DNA of 32,509 nt from GCA-2746795 sp046496595 (GTDB lineage: Bacteria > Chloroflexota > Anaerolineae > Promineifilales > Promineifilaceae): NCBI GenBank assembly GCA_046496595.1, contig JAWOGU010000484.1, positions 1 through 32,509 of the forward strand, in the 5' to 3' direction. This document shows, in pieces, positions 15,290 to 24,024 of the stretch. Under the pieces are notes generated by a model, which did no database searches, had not been told where the DNA came from, and saw only the letters and a program-made list of their open reading frames with translations. Both the position numbers and the translations under genes were made by a program. Position 1 is the first letter of the stretch. The number at the start of each line of letters is the position of its first letter.

Positions 15290-18200
15290 TCAAGTGGGAT
15301 CGCTATCCTCGACGACTGCTGGTAAATTGAAAGTGAAGGTGCTGCCTTCCCCTAGAGTGCTGTCAACCTGAAGGATGCCGCCGTGCATTTCGATGAGACT
15401 GCGTACAATAGCCAGACCAAGACCTGTTCCGGGAATGGCTTGAACTTGTTCATCTTCTGCCCGGAAAAAGCGCTCGAAGATTTTCTTTTGATTTTCTTCC
15501 GAAATGCCGATGCCTGTGTCGCTGACGCTGACAAAGACGTAATCGCCGTTGGCTTTGGCGGATAGACGAATATTGCCTCCTTCGGGTGTGTAGTTGAAGG
15601 CGTTGTCAATGAGATTGGTCAAAATTTGGGTCACGCGAGCATGGTCGGCGTTGACGAGGGGCAGGGAAGGTTCTATATCTGTGCCTGTGTTGAGTTTTTT
15701 GTTTTCGTGTTGGACGCGGCCGCGCAAGTGCCCTTCTACAACTTGATCGATGATTTGCGGGATGTCTAGCGGCCGTAGGTCCAGAGTGGTTTTGCCGGTT
15801 TCGATGCGCGAGATGTTGAGCAGATCATTGACGAGCATGTGGAGCCGGTCTGCATTGTTTTTAATGACTTTCAGGTATCTTGCTTGTGGCGGACTCATGG
15901 GACCGGCCGCGCCCATGAGCATCAGGTCTGCATACCCTTTAATGGAGGTCATGGGAGTGCGCAGTTCATGGGAAACTGTGGAGACAAATTCGCTTTTGAG
16001 TTTATCTACTTCTACTTCTTTGGTGATGTCGCGGAAGATGGAGACTGTGCCAAAGAACTGTTTCCCGGCTAACACGGGGGAAAGGTGGACGCTGACGACT
16101 TTGTCTTCGATGGTGAGTTGATCGGCCAAATAGGTCCATTCTTTGATGCGGTCTGCGTTGAGCGCCCAGATTTCGATGGTGTTGATCCAGGAATCGCCGG
16201 AATGGCCGTATAGACCTAAAAGTTCGTTGACTGATTTGCCGATGAGTTGAGTGCGAGGTATGTCTAGAATGGCGCTGGCGGGATGATTTGCCAGGATGAT
16301 TTCGCTGCGGTTGTCTGCCACGACGACGCCATCGGCGATGCTTTCCAGGATGGCCTGACTTTTGGCTGTTTCGATTTGTTCGGCGTAGAGCAGCCGGCCA
16401 AGGCGTTCGGCCTGGTCGCGGATGAGGCGGTAGAGGTTGGCGTTGTTGATGGCGTTGGCGACCTGGATGGCGGCGGCTTCGACGAGATCGAGCTGCTGCA
16501 TGGTGAAAACGTCTGGCTCCAGGTGGAAGAGCATCAGCACACCGATCACTTCATCATTGGAGATGAGAGGCACGCCGAGTACGGATCTATGTTCCTGGCT
16601 GGAGGGTCGGATGACCCATCTGGGGTCTTTTTCTGTGTCGTCTACGATGACGGCGGAACGGTTGTCGATCATCCACCCGGCCAGGCCTTCTTTGGTGCTC
16701 ATGCCGGTGGGAACGCCTTGAGGTGGAATGGGGCGCTCCAAGCCAAAGGCGGCCTGGAAAGTGAATTCGTCGGTTTCCTGGTTGATGAGCAGGATGACGC
16801 CTTGGGTGGCGTTGACGACTTCGTTTACCAGATGGAGCGCCTGATTGAGGACGTGATCCTGGTCGAGACTTTCAGAAAGTTCGGAGGTGATGCGCAGCAA
16901 AATTTTGACACGACTGCTTTCTTCGTTTAGGGCGCGGGTGCGTTCGGCGACGCGCAGGTCTAGTTCTTCGTTGAAGCGGCGCAGTTCTTCAAAGAGTTGG
17001 GCGTTGCGCAGGGCGATGGTGGCCTGGATGCCAAACATGGTGGCCCAGGTGATATGTTTGTCGCTGAAGCGATTGGGGTTGTGTGTGTCTGCCAGGACGA
17101 GGACACCGATGATGATGCCTTCTTGTTCCAGGGGAACGCCGAGGACGGCTTGAATGGCTTCGGGATTGGGCAGGCGCAGGATGACTTGGCTTTGTTCGCT
17201 GAGGTTGTTGACGTAGGTGGCTTGTTCGGAGTTGACGATGGAGGCGACGAAGGCTTCGGCGTCTGTGACGGGAACGGCCGTTCCCACAAAGCTTTCTTCG
17301 CCAAACCCTTTGGCGGCGCTGCCTCTGAAGGTGTCGCCTTCGATGTGCCAGATGTAAGCGCCGTCTACGTCGAAGATGCGTAAACTTTCGTCACAGATGA
17401 GGTTGAGAATCGTCTCGCGTTCCAGGGTGAAGTTGATGGCCATGCTGACGCTGCCGAGGGCGTTGTAGAACTGCTCTCTTTCGTAGGTGTCGTTGAAGAT
17501 GAAGGCGGTTTCCAGGGCAGAGCCGGCCTGGCTGGCCAGGGCCGACAAAAGGTCGATTTCGCGTTGATTCAGGTGATGCGGGGCTTGATGGAAGATTTGT
17601 ACCAGAGCCGCCGGTTCATCTGAAACGGGAATGGGGATCAGGGTGCTGGTGTAGGCTGCGTCTTTTTCTGACCATTCCGGCGCCGGCAATAGCCCAACGA
17701 ATTGGTTTTCCGGCGTAGCGGCATGGACGACGCTGCTGTTGATGATGTGCCAGAGTTGGCTGTTGGCAGGTGTGGAAACGGCCGTTTTAAGGGCAGGTCT
17801 GGCAGCGGGTATGTGTTCTTCCAGCAGGCGTAGGGTTTGTAAGGCTGGTTTCCAGGTGTAGATGCGGTAGCCAATACCATGCGCCGCACTGTTCATATGC
17901 GCACTGGCGATATTTAAAATGCTTTCTTCTTCCAGGGTCGTGGCAAGGGCGTGGCTGGCCTGGACGATGTTTTCCAGGTCGGCGCTGCGAGCCAGGGTTT
18001 CATCGACGAGTTGTGCGTTTTCAATGACAGACGCCGCAAATTGGGCGTATAGCTCAATAATTTGAAAGGTGCGCGGGCCAGGACGCCGGCCATTTGCCGG
18101 TTCGTCTAGACTGATGAGGCCAATGCGCTGCTGGTCTCGGTTGAGCAGGGGAATGATCAGAAAATCATAGGGCTGCCAGTATTCCGGCCCTTTACGGTTG

Positions 18201-18868
18201 CTGCTGGGGGCGGGGATGGCGTCGCCCAGGTTTTCAATGGCCCAATTGCTTTCTTCAGGGATAAAGTAGCAGGAGCCTTGCATATATTGGTGGAAGTCGG
18301 GGGCGTTTAGAAAAGAGAGCCATTTCTGTGGAGAAATGGCGTTTTCAGTCATTTGATTCAACTCTGGTCTGCTAAAACCAGCCGAAATGATTTGTGTGGC
18401 AGCAAAGTCCTGGTCGCGTAAGGTGAGGAGTACGCGATTCCAGCCGGTCAGGCGCAGCCCATCAACGATGAGTTGTAATTTATGATTAAAGTCAGGTTCG
18501 CTGTTGATTTGGGTAAGGGTGCTTAGCTGCTCAATAACGGCCGTTTTGCTGGTGTCTTTGAGCGCCGGTGAGTAGGTAATTTGGATATGGTTTTGAAAAG
18601 GGAAAGATTGGAAGTGGTAGAAACGGCCGTTTCCTGCTTTCAACTCAACAACAGCCGGTGGGTCCAATAAAACTTCCCACTCTTGGGAAGCCGTAAATAC
18701 ATCGCGCAAAGACAAAAGATCATCATCGGCTGCACCATCAAAACGACAGGTTTGAATAGCAGCCTGATTGATATACAAAATTGCGCCGTCAGCCTCAGCA
18801 ATAATGACACCTTCAGAAAGGTGGTCAAGCACATGCCATGTGCTTGCCGAGGTGACTTGTTCATTCAT
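15290..18868 (-). CDS. Large cytoplasmic PAS/multi-GAF sensor histidine kinase
   Basis: Sensor kinase of about 1192 residues with no membrane segment, so a cytoplasmic ligand is expected. Counting from an in-frame TTG at 18874, the order is PAS (about 12-105), four GAF-like domains (about 112-292, 298-460, 466-630, 657-820), a short helical linker containing RVAERTRALNEE (about 641-652), a second PAS (about 840-950), HisKA with H969 (TVSHELRTPMTS) and HATPase_c with N1091 (LIDNAFNYTPEGG), DTGIGI and GTGLGLAI. All kinase motifs are intact. I give the ATG at 18868. The TTG at 18874 has GAGG 7 bases upstream and is equally possible. It sits between the receiver-GGDEF gene and a lone receiver gene in the same orientation, which are likely phosphorelay partners. 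Signals are unknown. Confidence 0.95.
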   Translation of the reverse strand: MNEQVTSASTWHVLDHLSEGVIIAEADGAILYINQAAIQTCRFDGAADDDLLSLRDVFTASQEWEVLLDPPAVVELKAGNGRFYHFQSFPFQNHIQITYSPALKDTSKTAVIEQLSTLTQINSEPDFNHKLQLIVDGLRLTGWNRVLLTLRDQDFAATQIISAGFSRPELNQMTENAISPQKWLSFLNAPDFHQYMQGSCYFIPEESNWAIENLGDAIPAPSSNRKGPEYWQPYDFLIIPLLNRDQQRIGLISLDEPANGRRPGPRTFQIIELYAQFAASVIENAQLVDETLARSADLENIVQASHALATTLEEESILNIASAHMNSAAHGIGYRIYTWKPALQTLRLLEEHIPAARPALKTAVSTPANSQLWHIINSSVVHAATPENQFVGLLPAPEWSEKDAAYTSTLIPIPVSDEPAALVQIFHQAPHHLNQREIDLLSALASQAGSALETAFIFNDTYEREQFYNALGSVSMAINFTLERETILNLICDESLRIFDVDGAYIWHIEGDTFRGSAAKGFGEESFVGTAVPVTDAEAFVASIVNSEQATYVNNLSEQSQVILRLPNPEAIQAVLGVPLEQEGIIIGVLVLADTHNPNRFSDKHITWATMFGIQATIALRNAQLFEELRRFNEELDLRVAERTRALNEESSRVKILLRITSELSESLDQDHVLNQALHLVNEVVNATQGVILLINQETDEFTFQAAFGLERPIPPQGVPTGMSTKEGLAGWMIDNRSAVIVDDTEKDPRWVIRPSSQEHRSVLGVPLISNDEVIGVLMLFHLEPDVFTMQQLDLVEAAAIQVANAINNANLYRLIRDQAERLGRLLYAEQIETAKSQAILESIADGVVVADNRSEIILANHPASAILDIPRTQLIGKSVNELLGLYGHSGDSWINTIEIWALNADRIKEWTYLADQLTIEDKVVSVHLSPVLAGKQFFGTVSIFRDITKEVEVDKLKSEFVSTVSHELRTPMTSIKGYADLMLMGAAGPMSPPQARYLKVIKNNADRLHMLVNDLLNISRIETGKTTLDLRPLDIPQIIDQVVEGHLRGRVQHENKKLNTGTDIEPSLPLVNADHARVTQILTNLIDNAFNYTPEGGNIRLSAKANGDYVFVSVSDTGIGISEENQKKIFERFFRAEDEQVQAIPGTGLGLAIVRSLIEMHGGILQVDSTLGEGSTFTFNLPAVVEDSDPT

Positions 18869-18920
18869 GGTCAATAGAGAACCTCAGCCTGTACTGCGCT
18901 TTTATGATTCCTGCTTCCTA

Positions 18921-19817
18921 TTACTTTGCCTGATCAAATTTGGTTTGATCCAAACGCCGCAATTCCGCCGCCATCTCTGTAATCTCACGAATATCAGAAA
19001 ACCGCTGTGTTCGTGAAGAAACAGCGCCAATCGAGAGATGCATCAGCGGCGCCAGAGTGCCGTCATTTAATGTGATACCACCCTGTTCACGGTCCATAAA
19101 ATTGTAATGCGACAGTACTTCTTCATTGAACCGTTGGCGCAGTTTGTCCATCATCGCCAGCACATTGTCGCTCATCGTAATGATCACGAACGAATCGCCG
19201 CCTGGATGTCCGACGAAATCGTCAAGGGTACCGAATTCGTCCACCACCTCATTAAGCAGCAGAGCAGCGAAGCGTAAAACTTCATCACCGGCAACAAAGC
19301 CATAAACATCGTTGAAATAGCCGAGATTATCGACCCCAATTTGCAAATAACTCCATTCACCAGAGCGCATGAGCGTGCGCAGCTGTTCTTCAATTAGACG
19401 GCTGCTAGGCAGCCCCGTTGTTGGATTGGTCATGTTCTGGCGTTGGTGAATACGAATGGCTGTACGTACGCGCAGTTTTAGCTCTTCAATATCAAATGGT
19501 TTGGTAATGTAATCGTCTGCGCCTAGCTCAAGCCCGGCAATGCGATCACTGCGCTCATCTTTCTGCGTAAGGAAGATGATGGGGATGTGGCTGGTGCGCG
19601 TGGTGGTGCGCATGGCGCGGCACACAGCATAGCCGTCCATATCTGGCAACATGATGTCCAGGACGATTAAGTCCGGTAACTTTTTGCGGCACTTTTCGAG
19701 GGCATCATTTCCTCGAGCCGCAATCTCCACCTGATATCCCTCGTTCGAAAAGAAAATCCGTAACATATTGGAGATATCATAATCGTCTTCGACTATTAAG
19801 ATTCGACCGTTACTCAT
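18921..19817 (-). CDS. Response regulator with a degenerate GGDEF domain
   Basis: A 298-residue protein. The N-terminal receiver has LIVEDDYDI, phospho-acceptor Asp in LIVLDIMLP, Thr in IIFLTQKD and Lys in YITKPFD. The C-terminal GGDEF-fold domain contains NPTTGLPSSRLIEEQL and the GVDNLGYFNDVYGFVAGDEVL segment. The active-site loop reads GGDSF instead of GGDEF, replacing the catalytic glutamate, and the I-site RxxD is not evident. It is therefore probably not an active diguanylate cyclase and may bind nucleotide or partners. The ATG at 19817 has AAGGGA about 7 bases upstream. An upstream in-frame start at 19856 would add 13 residues without a good ribosome binding site. Confidence 0.92.
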   Translation of the reverse strand: MSNGRILIVEDDYDISNMLRIFFSNEGYQVEIAARGNDALEKCRKKLPDLIVLDIMLPDMDGYAVCRAMRTTTRTSHIPIIFLTQKDERSDRIAGLELGADDYITKPFDIEELKLRVRTAIRIHQRQNMTNPTTGLPSSRLIEEQLRTLMRSGEWSYLQIGVDNLGYFNDVYGFVAGDEVLRFAALLLNEVVDEFGTLDDFVGHPGGDSFVIITMSDNVLAMMDKLRQRFNEEVLSHYNFMDREQGGITLNDGTLAPLMHLSIGAVSSRTQRFSDIREITEMAAELRRLDQTKFDQAK

Positions 19818-19858
19818 GAGCTTGTCCCTTGAAAATTGATCATGAATGTGTGTCAACT

Positions 19859-20971
19859 TTACGCTGGTTGACTACTTGACTTGTATAGATTCACACTGTT
19901 AGTTTGGCTGCAAGCTTTTATTTGGGCTATTTCCGCATCAGTGATTGCGCGTTCAAAACTACGAAACCCACCCAATTTAAAACCGTGCTTACCTGCGATT
20001 TTATCAATAGTCATCACTTGTGACAATTTGATGTCTTTTCCCAATGTATACGACTCATATTTACCCTCTAATGCCAGGGCCATCGTTTCTGCCATGCAGG
20101 CATAAGCCATTTGGGGCGGGAAACCGAAATCAAAGCCAAAATTAACCTGCCCCGGTACGCGCACCATGCCTCCCTCCACCACCAGAATGTCGGGTCTTTG
20201 TTCAACCACCTGCCGAGAAATATCGCGTGGACGGGCGACATCACACACCACGGCCCCTTCTCGCAGATGATGGGCTTCGATGATGCTTTCGACAGCGCTG
20301 GTGACTGTAATTACGAGGTGAGCCTGGTTTAATTGTGACATATCTGAAGAAATCAGTACATCCTGGCAGCCTTGTTCTTGGGCGCGGGCGGCAACCTGCA
20401 TTAATTTTTCCTGGCGGCGTCCAATGAGAAGCATTTGTTTGACATCAGGAGCCAGTAATTCCGCACAAACGGAGCCGATAGCGCCTGTGGCTCCGATAAT
20501 AGCCAGGGTAGCAGACTCCAGCGGGATGTCCATAATGGCTGCCGCTTTGCGAATGGCATGAGCTGCCATGGCAACGGTGAGGCTGTCGCCGGTAGTAACC
20601 GGAATATCGAGGTGGCGCGAAATGGTAATGCCGCCATCGCCAACCACAGAAGTGAAAGCGCCAAGTCCTAACATTTTGGCGCCTAATTTTTGGGCATATT
20701 TGCCGGTTTGTATGACTTTTTTGTAAACAACGTTGGGGGGTAGGGTAACCATGCGGGTTGGTGTGAGTGGGCAGGCGACAAACCAACCTTTCAGGAAACG
20801 GCCGTTTTCAGCAGATTGAATTCCCTCAATTTCCGAAATAAAGATAGGTGGGAAAAACAAAGAAAGAAAATCAATAAGCCATACCGGTAGTTTCCCTAAA
20901 GTGGGGTACTTTCGACCCACATCCCGTTTAGGGTCAATCGGGTGAATAATAAACGCAAACGAATCTTCCAT
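19859..20971 (-). CDS. Acyl-ACP reductase-like protein (AAR family)
   Basis: A 370-residue protein resembling cyanobacterial long-chain acyl-[ACP] reductase, which makes fatty aldehydes with NADPH. Matching features are the LGLGAFTSVVGDGG segment (101-114), TTGDSLTVAMAAHAI (126-140), a Rossmann motif IIGATGAIGS (158-167), LLIGRRQEKL, a VEGGMVRVPG stretch, and QMAYACMAETMALALEGKY, followed by a region like the AAR C-terminus (TIDKIAGKHGFK). C292 aligns with the acyl-thioester cysteine of the cyanobacterial enzyme (Cys294 as I recall it for Synechococcus elongatus). The extra 30 residues at each end vary. No aldehyde-deformylating oxygenase gene is in the window. The general shikimate/quinate-dehydrogenase-like Rossmann annotation is the alternative. 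It lies within the signalling unit, 41 bases before the receiver-GGDEF gene. Confidence 0.8.
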   Translation of the reverse strand: MEDSFAFIIHPIDPKRDVGRKYPTLGKLPVWLIDFLSLFFPPIFISEIEGIQSAENGRFLKGWFVACPLTPTRMVTLPPNVVYKKVIQTGKYAQKLGAKMLGLGAFTSVVGDGGITISRHLDIPVTTGDSLTVAMAAHAIRKAAAIMDIPLESATLAIIGATGAIGSVCAELLAPDVKQMLLIGRRQEKLMQVAARAQEQGCQDVLISSDMSQLNQAHLVITVTSAVESIIEAHHLREGAVVCDVARPRDISRQVVEQRPDILVVEGGMVRVPGQVNFGFDFGFPPQMAYACMAETMALALEGKYESYTLGKDIKLSQVMTIDKIAGKHGFKLGGFRSFERAITDAEIAQIKACSQTNSVNLYKSSSQPA

Positions 20972-21031
20972 ATCTGAAGTTTAGCCAGCCACCATACCCG
21001 GCTACAATAGCATATCTGTCCCTGATAAACA

Positions 21032-22306
21032 TCACCCATCCTGACGTGGGTACAACCGAGGGTATGGATACTTATCAACATAGGGATGATGGTCACTGTC
21101 TTCCCAGGTCACATTCTTCGTAATAAACTTCCTGTTATCAGAAGCCAACAACACCACGTCAGATTCCACAGTACGGGCCGCATACAAAACCAGACCGGAA
21201 CTTAAGCGGCAGTGATGCCCCACACAACCACCCAAAACCAACATATTTGTTTCTTCAAGATCACCCTTTTTGCCAAAAGTGCGTAAAGGACCACCTAAAA
21301 TATTAAAATCTGTAAACGTCGTGCCGGCACCAACAAACGAATCTCGGCCAATCACACAGAGCTGCAAGCAAGTATTTTGCGCAACCATCGTATTTTCCAT
21401 CAAGGATGTCATAAACAACGCTGTGCGAAATGGCAAAAAACAACCATCACTTACCACACTCAACATCAATTGACAGCCCTGAGAAACAGTAACGTTACTG
21501 CCGATGATGCAATTATCAATGACCGCTCCTGCCCCAATATTCACATTGTCGCCAATCGTAGTTGGGCCGTGAATAATGGCAGATGGATCGATACTGACAT
21601 TTTTCCCAACCTTGACCATATCAGAATTAGACAGCACTTGTTTTTGCTCAATAATAGACTTAAACAACAATTTGAGTTTCAGCTTCCAATCAATATTGAT
21701 CCGGTTTTCAAAAATAACCCCTCTGGCAAAGGCGCCAAAAAGAATATCCACTATAAAAAGGTGAACCCAATTTTCGATGATTACCAACGATTTGCGCGGC
21801 AACTGGTAAACCAAATCTCCAAACTCAGTTGCCATATACGGCGGCACATGATAATAACCACGCTCATATGGTTCTGTATCAATCACCATGGGTTTGGCAT
21901 CAACACTTTGTGACAAACCTTGTGGCAAATACCACATATCTGCTAGAAGCAGATCGCCCTGAGGGAAAAATGAGTGGCTTAAAGCAAACACATGGGTGGC
22001 AATGGCAGGATCATTTACGCGAAACGCCAACCGAACCGGGCGTTTGCCCGCTTTTGCCCGTTCTATAAATTCCCTGATCAACGGCTCATTAAAAAAAAGA
22101 TTATCACGATGGACAAAACACTCAATTGCTTCATCCTCGAATTTATAAGCAGTTTGCCAATCCGGATATTCTCGCTCCTCGTCACTATACGGCGTTAATA
22201 AATCCCTTTGCCACAGCCATAAAGGTTTATTTTGCACCCGTAAATCTCGAGCAGGCTCGTTAAACGGTGCTATTTGGGTTCTGTCCGTTAAAATGATTCG
22301 GCGCAT
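21032..22306 (-). CDS. GlmU-like protein with left-handed beta-helix (hexapeptide repeats)
   Basis: A 424-residue protein. The N-terminus (RRIILTDRTQIAPFNEPARDLRV) resembles the sugar-nucleotidyltransferase-like N-terminal domain found in some GlmU-related proteins, but I see no clear nucleotide-binding GxGxR motif, so that domain may be inactive. From about residue 228 the protein has imperfect hexapeptide repeats (VSIDPSAIIHGPTTIGDNVNIGAGAVI, then VIGRDSFVGAGTTFTDFNIL) typical of left-handed beta-helix acyltransferases. A His pair (GHHCRL) and an ETNMLVLGG segment fall in the later coils. The function could be acyl or nucleotidyl transfer onto an unknown acceptor. It lies between the V4R protein and the acyl-ACP-reductase-like gene, with gaps of 54 and 60 bases. 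By eye its base composition is more AT-rich than the heat-shock region. Confidence 0.75.
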   Translation of the reverse strand: MRRIILTDRTQIAPFNEPARDLRVQNKPLWLWQRDLLTPYSDEEREYPDWQTAYKFEDEAIECFVHRDNLFFNEPLIREFIERAKAGKRPVRLAFRVNDPAIATHVFALSHSFFPQGDLLLADMWYLPQGLSQSVDAKPMVIDTEPYERGYYHVPPYMATEFGDLVYQLPRKSLVIIENWVHLFIVDILFGAFARGVIFENRINIDWKLKLKLLFKSIIEQKQVLSNSDMVKVGKNVSIDPSAIIHGPTTIGDNVNIGAGAVIDNCIIGSNVTVSQGCQLMLSVVSDGCFLPFRTALFMTSLMENTMVAQNTCLQLCVIGRDSFVGAGTTFTDFNILGGPLRTFGKKGDLEETNMLVLGGCVGHHCRLSSGLVLYAARTVESDVVLLASDNRKFITKNVTWEDSDHHPYVDKYPYPRLYPRQDG

Positions 22307-22360
22307 AATCTCTACACATCATAAAGAAACCCAAATGCCATTCAGCAAATGGTGATTTGT

Positions 22361-23011
22361 CTAAACAATTGGTTTTTTTGAAATAACGATCAAACAAACA
22401 TCATCACCGGCAGCCACACATGAAACCTCTTCCACATGAAACCGCCTTCCTTTACTTACCCAGTCCAAAGCCTGTTCCAAAAGTCCCACAGCCAGATGAC
22501 AACATGGCTGTGTTGAAGTTCGGTCCCAGCAAATTGGGCAGCGTTCAATAATCCAAAGATAGCCGCGATGATCTTCTCCCAGCCGCACTCGCTGATCACT
22601 GAACTTGTTAAACGTTTGCGCAAACACATCCAGACCAATTTTTATTTTAATGCCCAATGGCAAAGTGCGTACAGCGAGATCCCCAATGCCAAGAACGGGC
22701 ACAAACTCTTTGAGGGCCAATTTCCAGGTTTCTCTGCCGGCGCGCATAGCCAATCCCCGGCCGCCCCGAACGCCATAAATTTCTTCGAGAGCCTGTTGTA
22801 TCTGGCTGAACTCCGAAAAGGGGAAACCCAGTTCTAAATTATTAGGGGGATAAGTATTGACCAGCTTTTCTAGCTGAGCAAAGTTTAAGATGGCATTTAC
22901 CCCATGCCGCCCCATTATTTCTTCCATGGCGGTGAGAACAATTCGTCCCATTTTGTTCGGGTAATAAAATTGGTTAATTTCTTCTGTAGGGACTTCGATG
23001 AATTTAGTCAC
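22361..23011 (-). CDS. V4R domain protein
   Basis: A 216-residue protein whose C-terminal half is a V4R (vinyl-4-reductase/XylR-N-like) domain. It has the characteristic cysteine-rich close: ERCPICWDR (C158, C161), QPCCHLAVGLLEQAL (C170, C171) and EEVSCVAAGDDVCLIVISK (C198, C206). V4R domains are known to bind small hydrophobic ligands and, in some cases, metal. The N-terminal half is helical with no recognised domain. It starts 12 bases after the alpha/beta hydrolase stop, so the two are almost certainly co-transcribed. The family includes transcription activators and tetrapyrrole-pathway proteins, but this one has neither a DNA-binding nor an enzymatic domain. A ligand-sensing role in this unit is inferred. 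Confidence 0.85.
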   Translation of the reverse strand: MTKFIEVPTEEINQFYYPNKMGRIVLTAMEEIMGRHGVNAILNFAQLEKLVNTYPPNNLELGFPFSEFSQIQQALEEIYGVRGGRGLAMRAGRETWKLALKEFVPVLGIGDLAVRTLPLGIKIKIGLDVFAQTFNKFSDQRVRLGEDHRGYLWIIERCPICWDRTSTQPCCHLAVGLLEQALDWVSKGRRFHVEEVSCVAAGDDVCLIVISKKPIV

Positions 23012-23023
23012 GGGGCGCCTGTT

Positions 23024-23833
23024 TTAAGTGGGGTCATGGTGATTGCTCAAGAAGTGTGTCAAAGTATCCATGAAGAGGGTAGGCTCATCAATCATCGGGA
23101 AATGACGAGAGTATTGCATCAGAGAAACTTGGGCACTTGGCCTGCCTTCACTGAGGAGTTCCGCATTTGTGGGAGAAACAATGTTGTCATGTTTACCATA
23201 AATGCCTAGCGTAGGTATGTTCAAGTTAGGCAATTCACTGCGCAGGTCAGTTGCTCTTAAGTCGCCGATACTGCGGAAAAAGGATTCAATTGTAGTGCGC
23301 TGCACATCACGCGAAATCATGCTGCGCACTTTTTTTGAATCCTTCGCCAAAAGAATACGCATGATCGAATGTAAAAGAAAAGGATAGCGCCATATCAGCT
23401 TAGCAATAATGCCATAGCCTGCTAATTGCAAAAAAGGGTTGAGAGAAGTTCCCAACACAGGGGATCCCACAACGGCGACTTTGCTGACACGTTCGGGATG
23501 AGCCAGAGCAATCTGTAAGGCGACAGTTCCCCCCATCGAATGGCCGAAAACGGGCGCTTCTTGAATTCCCAGAGAATCCATAAATTGGCGTACCATATCG
23601 ACGTAACTAATTATTTGAAATGAATCAGATGGTGTTTTTGCCCCCTTAGCGGAGTCCCCGAATCCCCAGAAATCAAGCGCATAAACACGATAAGCTCTAG
23701 TTTTTGCCAGAGTTATCATTGAATCACGCCACACATCCCATGAATTTATCCAACCATGCAGAAGAATGATTGGCTGTCCGCGGCCAATTGATTCGTAATG
23801 TAGTAGCCCTTGTTCTGTGACAATTGAACTCAC
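23024..23833 (-). CDS. Alpha/beta hydrolase
   Basis: A 269-residue alpha/beta hydrolase with a complete-looking triad. It has LLHGWINSWDVW at about 24-35 (oxyanion hole), DFWGFGDSAKG, the nucleophile elbow GHSMGG with S99, a late aspartate in YGKHDNIVSP and a histidine in YSRHFPMID. The substrate is unknown; the family covers esterases, lipases, epoxide hydrolases and C-C hydrolases. The start is a GTG at 23833 with AGGGG about 6 bases upstream. It heads the long minus-strand unit and is followed after 12 bases by the V4R gene. Its serine-less paralogue ends the same unit at 14075-14860. Confidence 0.93.
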   Translation of the reverse strand: MSSIVTEQGLLHYESIGRGQPIILLHGWINSWDVWRDSMITLAKTRAYRVYALDFWGFGDSAKGAKTPSDSFQIISYVDMVRQFMDSLGIQEAPVFGHSMGGTVALQIALAHPERVSKVAVVGSPVLGTSLNPFLQLAGYGIIAKLIWRYPFLLHSIMRILLAKDSKKVRSMISRDVQRTTIESFFRSIGDLRATDLRSELPNLNIPTLGIYGKHDNIVSPTNAELLSEGRPSAQVSLMQYSRHFPMIDEPTLFMDTLTHFLSNHHDPT

Positions 23834-23856
23834 GAAAGCCCCTAAGCCGCCCTTTA

Positions 23857-23883
23857 ATTATACGAAGAAAAAGCAACTTGCAA
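23857..23883 (-). promoter_or_regulatory. Candidate promoter of the minus-strand signalling unit
   Basis: On the minus strand, a perfect TATAAT (23857-23862) lies 23 bases before the GTG start at 23833. TTGCAA (23878-23883) is a possible -35 at a short 15-bp spacing. The box sits inside and just after a terminator stem. Confidence 0.4.
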
Positions 23884-23921
23884 TCAGGCGCCTTTTTTGC
23901 TGCCATGCTGAAGTTGCTTTT
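23861..23921 (-). terminator. Intrinsic terminator after the GTPase gene
   Basis: On the minus strand, AAAAGCAACTT (complement of 23911-23921) pairs with AAGTTGCTTTT (from about 23869-23879). The loop is about 31 bases and may itself fold around GGCGCC. TTTTTCTTC follows. It would end the DUF4388-GTPase transcript before the alpha/beta hydrolase gene. Confidence 0.6.
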
Positions 23922-24024
23922 GTTATTAAGCTAACCCGGGCGTAATTATGATAGTAGCATCTGCCCCACCGATACACTGTGAAAAGCGAGTAAAGGTGAT
24001 GTAAACGAACCGTTAAACAATTTG

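Noticed and set aside
16283..16930. Open frame of 215 codons on the plus strand inside the histidine kinase gene
   Set aside because: The Gly/Asp/Val-rich translation is the reverse complement of GAF and PAS coding sequence.
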